Shown here piece by piece: positions 1-6,771 of a DNA stretch of 16,878 nucleotides. The translations under genes and the position numbers were made by a program. The notes beneath the pieces are model-generated. The model worked only from the letters and a program-made list of their open reading frames with translations. It searched no databases and was not told the DNA's origin. Within the stretch, counting starts at the first letter, position 1, and every line of letters starts with the position of its first letter. The stretch comes from Candidatus Poseidoniaceae archaeon (GTDB taxonomy: Archaea; Thermoplasmatota; Poseidoniia; Poseidoniales; Poseidoniaceae): NCBI GenBank assembly GCA_022425185.1, contig JAKMFY010000218.1, forward strand, positions 1 through 16,878, in the 5' to 3' direction.

Positions 1-19
1 CGTACACTATCGGGTAAAT

Positions 20-442
20 ATGAGCCGAGTTGTTTCTTTCAGTGTTGATAATAAATTTGCAGATGAATTGGAGAATTTAGTCGAAACTTCAGGCTATGCC
101 AACCGGAGTCGTTTTTTGAGAGATGCCTCTCTCCATTTTGCAGAAGAGTTGCAACGTGGCAGCATAGAAACCATGAATCCTGAAACCAAAATTGAAGGTA
201 TCCTCATCGTATTTTTCCAACATGGGATTGAACAAAAGCTACACGATATTCGCCATTCAGGAAAGATTGAAGTTACATCTTACAGCCATACAAGTTTGTT
301 CAGTAATTCTTGCGTAGACACCATGCAAGCATTCGGAACTGCTGGTAATCTCAGGTCTGTGATGCAACAATTACAGACCACTCAAGACGTAGATCGAGTA
401 AGCTTTGTTCCAGCTCCGCTTCGTGACCATGGGTGCTGCTGA
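20..442 (+). CDS. NikR/CopG-like ribbon-helix-helix metal-responsive regulator
   Basis: A 140-aa protein with the two-domain layout of NikR-type regulators. Residues 3-45 form a ribbon-helix-helix DNA-binding domain: a short beta strand (RVVSFSVD), then two amphipathic helices with the SGYANRSRFLRDA turn typical of the CopG/NikR family. Residues 57-132 look like the ACT-like metal-sensing and tetramerisation domain (strand EGILIVFFQ, helix, strand IEVTSYSH, helix, strand VDRVSFVP). Family knowledge: NikR binds nickel through three His and one Cys. Here H79, H90 and C98 are plausible counterparts, but the usual H-x-H pair is S-x-H (S88/H90), and His to Cys is 8 rather than 6 residues, so the metal may differ. 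The C-terminus ends His-Gly-Cys-Cys, an unusual tail that could bind metal. Only 19 bases precede the ATG, so promoter and operator cannot be judged. The next gene, on the same strand, follows after 67 bp with its own TATA-like box. Family is clear; ligand and targets are unknown. Confidence 0.8.
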   Translation: MSRVVSFSVDNKFADELENLVETSGYANRSRFLRDASLHFAEELQRGSIETMNPETKIEGILIVFFQHGIEQKLHDIRHSGKIEVTSYSHTSLFSNSCVDTMQAFGTAGNLRSVMQQLQTTQDVDRVSFVPAPLRDHGCC

Positions 443-478
443 GGGATTTTATCCACTCTAATACTACACAGGTCTTAG

Positions 479-490
479 AATTATAAGACT
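479..490 (+). promoter_or_regulatory. Candidate archaeal TATA box for the 278-aa membrane protein gene
   Basis: The AT-rich element TTATAAG (481-487) is centred 26 nt before the GTG at 510 and 30 nt before the GTG at 514. Archaeal TATA boxes sit about 25-27 nt before the transcription start, so this would give a leaderless or nearly leaderless message. Seen in sequence; activity is inferred. Confidence 0.45.
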
Positions 491-509
491 TAATTGATTA
501 GGATAACTG

Positions 510-1346
510 GTGGGTGTCATCAATAGACGAAATACTTCTTCAAGAAATTTCGTCGAAAAATGGGAAGATCTTCCAGCAGGAGATTGGCTTGACACCGATG
601 AATACGGTACGCATTGGTATCTTGCTAACGATGGAACGCATTGGTTTTCAACAGACGGAGGTTACGAAGTCTGGGTTGATGAAGAAGAGAAGGTTGTAGA
701 AGATCATTCAAAATCCCAAGGCATCACCTTCTCTTGGGAAGAGGATGAAGATGACGATGAGGATGATGATGATGGGGTTAAAATCAAACTCAAGAAACAA
801 CGATTACGGCCTGACCTTGGTGCACTTCCTGGTGTTATTGGCGTTTTGATGGCCCTTGTCCTTCTATCGTACACGTTTTTCTTCGTCGTCCCTTTGACAG
901 AAATACAGATTGAAAACTTTGAGGAAGAATACTTACTTGATTATGCTTCTGATTACGAGGAAGTTCAACAATTGAACTACATCGCACTCGGTATACTCAT
1001 TTTTATTATGTTCATTTCAATCATGAATCTACTTGTCAAAGTTTGGTGGTTTGTAATGCCGTTAAGCCTCATCGCATTGATTGGGGTATTGATTTATACA
1101 GCACATCTTTCAACTGAGAGCTGGAATGATTATGATGACTGGTACAATGAAAATTGCAGTGATGAATTTTACGAGGAATGCGGGGAATCAGATCAAGTGT
1201 CGATATACACCTCGGAAGCGATGTTTTCGGGATACTGTGGTGGACTTGCGTTCCTCATCATTGGGATGCGTACGCTCAGTGGCATACTAAATTTCGAGTA
1301 TGATGAAGAAGAAGACGATGATGACTATGACTTCTATGGGTACTAA
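510..1346 (+). CDS. Unrecognised four-helix membrane protein with acidic cytoplasm-like segments
   Basis: I do not recognise the family. The 278-aa product has a Trp-rich N-terminal segment with two near-tandem GTHW units (residues 33-36 and 42-45) and a following DGG, reminiscent of small WW/GYF-like modules. A run of Asp/Glu (76-88) and a basic stretch (91-100) come next. Four hydrophobic helices lie at about 104-128, 155-175, 178-198 and 238-260, and the tail is very acidic and tyrosine-rich (264-278). Two cysteines (C216, C224) lie in the acidic loop between helices 3 and 4 and could form a disulfide outside. The start is uncertain. GTG at 510 opens this frame and suits the TATA spacing. 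The GTG at 514 in another frame begins SSIDEILL, matching the N-terminus of the DUF63 protein at 11317, and would join this frame if one A were missing from the A-run at 556-560. The stop overlaps the convergent prenyltransferase gene by 4 bp. Confidence 0.7.
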   Translation: MGVINRRNTSSRNFVEKWEDLPAGDWLDTDEYGTHWYLANDGTHWFSTDGGYEVWVDEEEKVVEDHSKSQGITFSWEEDEDDDEDDDDGVKIKLKKQRLRPDLGALPGVIGVLMALVLLSYTFFFVVPLTEIQIENFEEEYLLDYASDYEEVQQLNYIALGILIFIMFISIMNLLVKVWWFVMPLSLIALIGVLIYTAHLSTESWNDYDDWYNENCSDEFYEECGESDQVSIYTSEAMFSGYCGGLAFLIIGMRTLSGILNFEYDEEEDDDDYDFYGY

Positions 1347-2242
1347 AGTGTCAGGATTGATGCAAGAAGAACCCATCCTGTAAGCATAGAGACTCTGAAC
1401 AAGGTTGTTTGGAAGTCTGCTAACGTCTTGTGTTTAAGAATAACAACGATGTTCAAGATGGCCATGATGCCTGCTGATAACAGGAACCAGGCTTCGCTCA
1501 TAGGGTCTGATATTGCAAAACATGCTAACCAGAGTAATGTCATTTGAATCGAAGTTCTTGTTGTGACCGTCTCTCCAAAACGAGCAGGGAATGAGTGGAC
1601 GCCCATTTCCCTATCACTTTCAACATCCATTCGAGCATAGTTAAGATCGAATGCGGCAATCCACAGCACGACACCCAGAGAGATGTAGAATATTGTTGGA
1701 TACCAAAGGAATCCATCACCTGTTCCGAGAATAGCATCAAACCCATGAACGTTAGCAGCGATTGCAACCCATGCGCCTGCAGGAGCAAGTCCTAGGCACA
1801 AGCCAAGCCAAAGGTGACACAGCCACGTAAAGCGCTTCATGTATGGATAAATTACGAATGTGAGAACAGGAAGCCAGGACATTGCTAAGGCCACAGTGTT
1901 GAGCATTCCAGCACCTAACAACAGCATGGCAAGGAACAGTGCTGCTAGCCACCATGCAGTTGATTTCGACATGGTCCCGCTTGCAAGATGTCGTTGCGCA
2001 GTTCGAGGGTTCGCAGCATCAATGTCTCGATCGATGATACGATTGAGTGTCATTGCCAAACCACGGGCTGCAACGGCTGCAACAAGAATCCATAACAAGT
2101 CAATGCGTAACCAACCGTAGCCGGTATCCGTAAGTTCGGATTGGAATTGATCGTACGCTATGAGATAGCCAATGAGAACGAAGGGAAGAGAGAACAAGGT
2201 GTGTTCAATCTTTACGAAGCTAGCTATTTGCTTGAATTTCAT
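1343..2242 (-). CDS. UbiA-family polyprenyltransferase (menaquinone/ubiquinone type)
   Basis: A 299-aa integral membrane prenyltransferase of usual UbiA length. It transfers a polyprenyl chain from its diphosphate to an aromatic acid in the membrane. The first Asp-rich motif NxxxDxxxD is at N67-D71-D75 and continues into NPRTAQR (78-84), a signature of the 4-hydroxybenzoate/MqnP-like branch. The second motif is D199-x2-Y202-x3-D206-x3-D210, followed by FPARFG (218-223). About eight hydrophobic helices fit the family fold. The NPRT signature argues against the archaeal lipid enzyme DGGGP synthase. The start is four bases after the stop of the UbiD gene, with a ribosome binding site overlapping that stop, so the two are almost certainly co-translated. 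Together they suggest prenylation and decarboxylation of a quinone precursor (compare UbiA/UbiD, or MqnP/MqnL of the futalosine route). Which quinone is made cannot be told from the window. Confidence 0.88.
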   Translation of the reverse strand: MKFKQIASFVKIEHTLFSLPFVLIGYLIAYDQFQSELTDTGYGWLRIDLLWILVAAVAARGLAMTLNRIIDRDIDAANPRTAQRHLASGTMSKSTAWWLAALFLAMLLLGAGMLNTVALAMSWLPVLTFVIYPYMKRFTWLCHLWLGLCLGLAPAGAWVAIAANVHGFDAILGTGDGFLWYPTIFYISLGVVLWIAAFDLNYARMDVESDREMGVHSFPARFGETVTTRTSIQMTLLWLACFAISDPMSEAWFLLSAGIMAILNIVVILKHKTLADFQTTLFRVSMLTGWVLLASILTL

Positions 2243-2246
2243 CCGC

Positions 2247-2252
2247 TCACCT
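2247..2252 (-). promoter_or_regulatory. Ribosome binding site of the UbiA gene, overlapping the UbiD stop codon
   Basis: On the minus strand AGGTGA lies four bases before the prenyltransferase ATG. Its last three bases (2247-2249) are the TGA stop of the UbiD gene. The site fixes the UbiA start at 2242 and implies translational coupling of the pair. Confidence 0.6.
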
Positions 2253-4196
2253 GAATTCTAGATGCGCAGGCCATTGGTATTTGTCGAGTTCGGGATGTTT
2301 ACGGACGGCCTCGAGGGTTTCGTCACTATGCATTGTGATAGCAGGCCATCTTCGAACACCATGTTCAGAGGATGGAATTGGGGTTGTTGCATCCCAGCAC
2401 ATGCGTTCTTTCTCTTCGTCGAATGATAGTCCACGGCCAACATCAAAGCGAGAGGTAAGTTGCCAAAGCAGTCTTCGTCGTGCTTTCTCACAATGAAGAT
2501 CGAGATCATCGTTGGTAATAAATAGCCATCGCAAATTTTCAGAATTTTTCAATTGCCAAATTTGATTTCTCAATTGCAGTATTTTTTCTCTTCTTTCTGA
2601 TTCGGCTTCATCATTTGATGTTGATGAACCATCCTCCGGAGTAGGTGAATGCGGAATGTTTGTTGTGACGACAAGAATACTTTCTCGCAGCATACGGGCA
2701 TCGGTAACAGCATCCAAAGAAAGTACAGCCTCGAGGTTATCGAATACAGGAGGTGCTTCCAGTCCTTGGCGCCATGCAGGAACAATTTGCTTGTAAGATC
2801 CTTCAAGCGGTTCGTTTGATGAGCGAGGGTCCCGTTGTGTCAGGGTGGTTGCATCGATAAGAATCTTTGAATGAACGTTTTCATACGGACTTGCCGCTTC
2901 AAGAGAATCAGCAACCATGCCATCCAATACGATGATGTCAGTTGCAATGTGGACGTTGTTATTCATGGCATCAAGGAGTGCTTCCAAGTCTTTTGGATCT
3001 TGGTCTGGGTCGACAACGATCATACTCTTGAGGAACATCATCTGCCCGGCTCCAAAGAGTCCGAGTGCTGTCTTCCTCCCTTGGCGAGGATAACGCTGTT
3101 TGGAGGAGACAATGGCAAGGTTATGGAATCCAGTTTCAAGTGGAAGATGGACACCTATGACATCTCTATGTTGGAAGCGAAGGACTGGGGAGAATTGCCT
3201 TCCTATTGCTTCTCCAAGATACCCATCTTCCATCGGAGGTAATCCCACGATTGTAGCAGGGAGCATAGCGTCTTTTCGATGAGTAATCGCTGTAACGTGC
3301 ATCACTGGATACTGACCAGTCAGTGAATAGAAACCGAAGTGATCACCAAATGGTCCTTCAGTTCGAGTTTCACCAGGAATGCAATACCCTTCTATGACGA
3401 TGTCAGCTTCAGCAGGTACCATCAAATCCTGACTCACTGCTTTTGTGATTCTTAACGAGCGGCGCCCGAGAATACCGGCGAATTGGTATTCGCTCAAATT
3501 GTCTGGTAGAGGTGATATGGCTGAGAAGATCAGTTCTGGAGGTCCACCAATGCATATTGCGACGGGCATTCTCTCTCCACTCGCTGCAGCATGGTCTGCA
3601 GCATGCTTGTGTATTTGCCAATGCAACCCGATGTTCTTTTCATCAAACACTTGGGCACGATACATACCGAGATTATGTTCTCCTGAATTTGGATCCTTTG
3701 TAACAACTAAAGGTAGAGTTACGAAATGCCCCCCGTCCATTGGCCAGGTTTTTGGGATTGGGAGTTTGGTCAAGTCTGGATTTTTCATTCGAACCTGTTG
3801 ACATGGTGCTCTGAATCGCTTCTTTCTTGGAGGCATTGCAAAGGCATCACGGGCAAGCGGCAATGCCTTCCATGGCATTTTTACAAAGGCTCCGATGTCA
3901 GGCTTCATCATTGCAGTCATACGATCTCCAACTTCGGTTTCATGGGATGCTCCCAAAGCGTCGAGTGTTCGTTGATGACTTCCAAAAAGATTCATGACAA
4001 GAGGCATCGATGCAATCGTTCCATCTGGAAGTCTTGGTTGTTCAAAGACAACAGCAGGGCCATCGTTCTTCACCAAAAGATCAGCAATTGCTCCTGCTTC
4101 ATAGGCGACATCAACAGGTCTGCTGATGCGAAGCACCTCTCGTTTCTTCTCGAGATGTTTTAGAAATCGTCGTAGACGTACCCAAGCCACGTCCAT
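2247..4196 (-). CDS. UbiD-family (prenylated-FMN) aromatic acid decarboxylase
   Basis: A 649-aa UbiD-family decarboxylase, acting on a polyprenyl-hydroxybenzoate or related aromatic acid. The N-terminus (VRLRRFLKHLEKKREVLRI) is the standard UbiD opening. NLGMYR (175-180) matches the prFMN/substrate segment with its conserved Arg. ETRTEGPFGDH (276-286) is the catalytic Glu-containing loop, and HVTAITHRKD then LPATIVGLPPMED continue the canonical core. It is longer than the roughly 490-aa E. coli-type enzyme. A charged, probably coiled-coil insert at about 520-552 separates the last core strand from the C-terminal swap helix region, nearer to the ~600-aa quinone-associated UbiDs. I chose ATG at 4196 because family homology starts there; the frame stays open to a TTG at 4208. 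The cofactor needs a UbiX flavin prenyltransferase, which is not in the window. It forms an operon with the downstream UbiA gene. Function as a quinone-pathway decarboxylase is inferred from that pairing. Confidence 0.88.
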   Translation of the reverse strand: MDVAWVRLRRFLKHLEKKREVLRISRPVDVAYEAGAIADLLVKNDGPAVVFEQPRLPDGTIASMPLVMNLFGSHQRTLDALGASHETEVGDRMTAMMKPDIGAFVKMPWKALPLARDAFAMPPRKKRFRAPCQQVRMKNPDLTKLPIPKTWPMDGGHFVTLPLVVTKDPNSGEHNLGMYRAQVFDEKNIGLHWQIHKHAADHAAASGERMPVAICIGGPPELIFSAISPLPDNLSEYQFAGILGRRSLRITKAVSQDLMVPAEADIVIEGYCIPGETRTEGPFGDHFGFYSLTGQYPVMHVTAITHRKDAMLPATIVGLPPMEDGYLGEAIGRQFSPVLRFQHRDVIGVHLPLETGFHNLAIVSSKQRYPRQGRKTALGLFGAGQMMFLKSMIVVDPDQDPKDLEALLDAMNNNVHIATDIIVLDGMVADSLEAASPYENVHSKILIDATTLTQRDPRSSNEPLEGSYKQIVPAWRQGLEAPPVFDNLEAVLSLDAVTDARMLRESILVVTTNIPHSPTPEDGSSTSNDEAESERREKILQLRNQIWQLKNSENLRWLFITNDDLDLHCEKARRRLLWQLTSRFDVGRGLSFDEEKERMCWDATTPIPSSEHGVRRWPAITMHSDETLEAVRKHPELDKYQWPAHLEFR

Positions 4197-4253
4197 CCCA
4201 CAAGCCAACTACCTTTGAATCGTCGCTTTTGAGCACAAGGTAGAGATAGGACT

Positions 4254-4268
4254 ATTTTGAATCAAAAT
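4254..4268. promoter_or_regulatory. Perfect 7-bp dyad between the 95-aa gene and the UbiD gene
   Basis: ATTTTGA and TCAAAAT flank a single central A. The site lies 4 bp beyond the stop of the 95-aa membrane protein gene and about 58 bp before the UbiD ATG, in the only spacer of this gene string wide enough for a regulatory site. It could be an operator for the UbiD-UbiA pair or a short 3' hairpin. Only the symmetry is seen; function is a guess. Confidence 0.3.
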
Positions 4269-4272
4269 GCCT

Positions 4273-4560
4273 TTACTCATCCCTTGCTTGAATACCAATT
4301 TTGTAGAAAAACATGAACAATGTACCAAAGATACAATGAAACAAAGAGACAATTCGAAGTTCGGAAAAGAACATGACAAACGCCATGAAGTAGAATAGAC
4401 CAGCAATGATTGCATTCTTACGGGAAACCTTGACTGGTTGAGAATCAGTATCAGGGCTTGAACCCGCTAAATCTTTCCATTGATTCGTTTCAATTGAGAG
4501 GTCTTCAGAGATACCATTCCAAAAGGTACCATCCTCACTTACTTCTCGAATGAGGTCCAT
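4273..4560 (-). CDS. Small two-helix membrane protein of unknown function
   Basis: A 95-aa product that I do not recognise. The first half is polar and tryptophan-containing (GTFWNG, NQWKDL). After a basic turn (SRKN, about 46-49), two hydrophobic helices follow at about 50-66 and 69-88, so it is probably a hairpin membrane protein with the soluble part in the cytoplasm. A GGAG about 10 nt before the ATG is a reasonable ribosome binding site. It sits between the TPR gene and the UbiD gene on the same strand (67 bp and 76 bp gaps) and may be cotranscribed with either. Reality is supported by the coherent hydrophobic pattern and the fit in the gene string. No function can be assigned. Confidence 0.6.
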   Translation of the reverse strand: MDLIREVSEDGTFWNGISEDLSIETNQWKDLAGSSPDTDSQPVKVSRKNAIIAGLFYFMAFVMFFSELRIVSLFHCIFGTLFMFFYKIGIQARDE

Positions 4561-4627
4561 GACCCGTGTCTCCCATGAGGGGGTATAACGCTTATGCCGA
4601 CGGAATTCTTATCCAGTTCGACTTGTC

Positions 4628-6385
4628 TCAATCACAGCAGCTCTTTTCGATACTGTCTTGTGCGCAGAAACAAGTCTTTGCAGGTCGAATGTCAGCACGA
4701 GAACTTCGCTCATTGAACAACGCAGTGACTTCTGCAAGTTCTTCAGGTGCATCTCCACGTGCCTCAAGACAAAGTTTCAGGCCAAGTAAGCCCCACATGT
4801 TGTCTTTCCACAATTCAATATCAGCGCGATAAACTGCTTCTGCTTCTTCAATTTCTCCTTGCTCAAACAAAAGTGCTCCGAGAATATGACGAACAGGTTG
4901 CATTTGTCCCCATGGTTCGTTGTATGCGAGGTTGAGTGAGAGGTCTACTCCACGTCTTAACTCATCGAAGGCTGCTGTGAAATCATAGTCCTCGCCATTG
5001 GCTTTTGCAAGGAATTGGCGACGGTACTCGATTTCAGCTTCAAGAATGGCTGAATTGACATTAAGGATTGAAGGCCCTTCTGCTGGATCTTGGTACATCA
5101 AATTATTATGCATCAGTCGCCCAGCCAATGCTGGATTTGTTAGTGCTTCTTTGAACAGTACTTGCTCTGCTTCTGCCTCGGGAACCATTCCCTTGGATGC
5201 ATAGGCTACGCCACGTGCATAGTGCTGTGTTGCAATGGTTGCTGGGAATGCATCTCTTTCTGTCTGCATTGGTTCAGCGAGTATTTCATCCCACTTACCA
5301 AATCGAATCATGACGTGCCACGGCATCGTAACATAGGATTCAAGGAAAATTGCTCCCATTGGAATTATGCCTGCTAGCATAAATCGGACACCGTGGTTTT
5401 CGTCACCTGCTGGTAGGGTGGCTGCAGCCTTTCTTGCATACTTCATTGCAGTCTCGTATTGCCCTTCGAACATAGCACACCAGACTACAAAGTGATGGTT
5501 GTGCATTCGATAGAATTTGTAGAATTGAGATTCATTACCAGTTAGTTCAACGTAATGATCGTCAGCCTCAACTGCAGCAATGTTACAGTCCATTGCTTCT
5601 TTCCATTGGCCAACCCATGCATCAATGTGGGATGGCATGTGGACAAGGTGACCCATTCCTGGCATGACCGTTCGAAGAACATCAGCAGCAGGCAGAGCAC
5701 GCTCTGGGTAAGGAGATAATTCGAGAGCGTGGCAGTACAAGTGGCACAATGCAACGTGTCGCTTTGCGCCTTCGATGTTCTCAAATGCGTCTTCCATTAC
5801 CTTGACCAATAGCAAGGTATTGTCGTCCGCAGGAGTGATTTCACCTGTTGCAGTATTCTTGTCCCATAGTTGCCAAGCTTTCAGATTCATGAGGGCTTCA
5901 ACATATATTGCGGCAACATCCAAGTTTCCGCTGTACTTTCGGTAAAGAGGCTCCATTGCTTCTGCAAATGCTACGTTTAGTTCAGGGTCGTTCCCCATGT
6001 TGAGGACGGACGGGTCTGCTGCATCACGTGCTTCTGCCGAATGTCGTTGTGCCAATGCATCGATGAGATCTTGCTCAAGTTCTGTGCAACCTTCTTTGAG
6101 AGAAACTGCTTGTTGAATGGAATCGTGTCCAGAGCCAAGACCTGGGCTCCAGTTGTAATTGGAAGAGACGCAGTATGCAATTCCCCACCATGCCATTGCG
6201 CATGTAGGGTCGAGTTCTGTAACCTTGCTAAAACATGCGATTGCTTGTTCGTGATTGTAATTGAGCATGTGTCCGAATGCTTCAACATACATTGCACGTG
6301 CTTCTTCGTTAGCGCAGGTAATCGTTGTGGCAAAGAAATAATTCGATGGTTCTCCAAAGTCGTAATCGGTTGGTGCAAGTGACAT
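4628..6385 (-). CDS. Tetratricopeptide-repeat protein with conserved His motifs
   Basis: A 585-aa soluble, helical protein. A clear TPR unit lies at about 34-71 (AFGHMLNYNHEQAIACFSKV...LDPTCAMAWWGIAY), and more TPR-like helix pairs follow (about 260-275, 308-325, 480-560). The middle carries HALELSPYPERALPAAD (219-235), then HLVHMPSHI (246-254) and YRMHNHHF (292-299). These resemble a bacterial group usually annotated only as TPR protein; the His clusters suggest a metal or active site rather than a pure scaffold, but this is inference. There is no signal peptide. The tail is cysteine-rich, with CFC and CC within the last 17 residues. The frame is open to an ATG at 6445, but the ATG at 6385 is preferred: a TATA box lies 25 nt upstream of it, as expected for a leaderless message, and the extra 20 residues would cover that box. 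It is first in the minus-strand gene string. Confidence 0.82.
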   Translation of the reverse strand: MSLAPTDYDFGEPSNYFFATTITCANEEARAMYVEAFGHMLNYNHEQAIACFSKVTELDPTCAMAWWGIAYCVSSNYNWSPGLGSGHDSIQQAVSLKEGCTELEQDLIDALAQRHSAEARDAADPSVLNMGNDPELNVAFAEAMEPLYRKYSGNLDVAAIYVEALMNLKAWQLWDKNTATGEITPADDNTLLLVKVMEDAFENIEGAKRHVALCHLYCHALELSPYPERALPAADVLRTVMPGMGHLVHMPSHIDAWVGQWKEAMDCNIAAVEADDHYVELTGNESQFYKFYRMHNHHFVVWCAMFEGQYETAMKYARKAAATLPAGDENHGVRFMLAGIIPMGAIFLESYVTMPWHVMIRFGKWDEILAEPMQTERDAFPATIATQHYARGVAYASKGMVPEAEAEQVLFKEALTNPALAGRLMHNNLMYQDPAEGPSILNVNSAILEAEIEYRRQFLAKANGEDYDFTAAFDELRRGVDLSLNLAYNEPWGQMQPVRHILGALLFEQGEIEEAEAVYRADIELWKDNMWGLLGLKLCLEARGDAPEELAEVTALFNERSSRADIRPAKTCFCAQDSIEKSCCD

Positions 6386-6405
6386 GGTTGACGCTGAAAT
6401 AGAAC

Positions 6406-6415
6406 TAATATAAAT
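6406..6415 (-). promoter_or_regulatory. Archaeal TATA box of the TPR protein gene
   Basis: On the minus strand ATTTATATTA is centred about 25 nt upstream of the ATG at 6385. This is the best TATA-box match in the window, and its spacing predicts transcription starting at or next to the ATG (leaderless mRNA). It decides the start codon of the TPR gene. Confidence 0.65.
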
Positions 6416-6625
6416 CCCGTACCTAAAATCAAGGGATTTTGGCAAAAAAGCCGAATTCTTAACGATAGATTCCAGAAACAGGCACGATACGACCCTCGAT
6501 AGAGCAGCGGCTTGGGTTGAAGTATTGGATATTGTAACAATCTTTTGTGCCGCCCTTTATTCATAGTATCAAATCAAAGAAGTATGCAGTTTGAGGGATA
6601 GCACAACTGCAACTAGCCTGGCTGC

Positions 6626-6646
6626 TAATTTTCAGAATGAAAATTA
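6626..6646. repeat. Perfect 9-bp inverted repeat with 3-bp spacer
   Basis: TAATTTTCA and TGAAAATTA flank GAA. The dyad lies 126-146 bp before the reductase start and about 240 bp before the TPR start. Its symmetry and length suit a dimeric regulator's operator; as RNA it would form an AT-rich hairpin. No nearby gene ends here, so a terminator is unlikely. Confidence 0.5.
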
Positions 6647-6698
6647 TGTTGTTGGATTAACTGCTGTCATTGAATATGAGAACTAAGCCTCCTAAGCG

Positions 6699-6711
6699 TA
6701 CTCTTTGAGTA
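6699..6711. promoter_or_regulatory. Short dyad overlapping a TATA-like element before the reductase gene
   Basis: TACTC and GAGTA flank TTT, and the right arm runs into TATAACTAAAA (from 6710). A second TATA-like stretch, GATATACC, lies at 6729-6736. One of these is likely the promoter of the reductase gene; the dyad might let a regulator block it. Weak evidence. Confidence 0.3.
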
Positions 6712-6771
6712 TAACTAAAACCCATCCGGATATACCGTTTGATTCATGTGCCAGTGTGGCTTCTTAGGGAT

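Larger units (their letters stand above)
6386..6771. other. Divergent intergenic region between the TPR and reductase genes
   Basis: This 386-bp AT-rich region separates two divergently transcribed genes. It holds the TPR promoter at its left end, a perfect 9-bp inverted repeat (6626-6646), a 5-bp dyad (6699-6711), a small ATTGT-A-ACAAT palindrome (6531-6541) and TATA-like elements near 6710-6716 and 6730-6736 that could serve the reductase gene. I see no convincing small protein gene, tRNA fold or C/D-box RNA in it. Confidence 0.6.

Noticed and set aside
1860..2120. Open frame of 86 codons on the plus strand inside the prenyltransferase gene
   Set aside because: It lies opposite a clear UbiA gene; the product is rich in Ser, Arg and Ala without any domain, and there is no start signal.
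1343..2242. Assignment of the UbiA gene as archaeal lipid DGGGP synthase
   Set aside because: The NPRT-type first motif and the second Asp motif fit the quinone-type branch, and the coupled UbiD gene supports that.
3445..4163. Plus-strand open frames opposite the UbiD gene
   Set aside because: They are antisense to conserved UbiD motifs and show no family resemblance.
5977..6564. Minus-strand frame of 195 codons overlapping the start of the TPR gene
   Set aside because: The product is low-complexity in composition (many His, Pro, Leu), overlaps the TPR repeat in another frame and covers the TPR promoter.
6386..6771. Small RNA or tRNA in the divergent intergenic region
   Set aside because: No cloverleaf, C/D box pair or long stem-loop is visible; the dyads are short and AT-rich and suit regulatory sites better.
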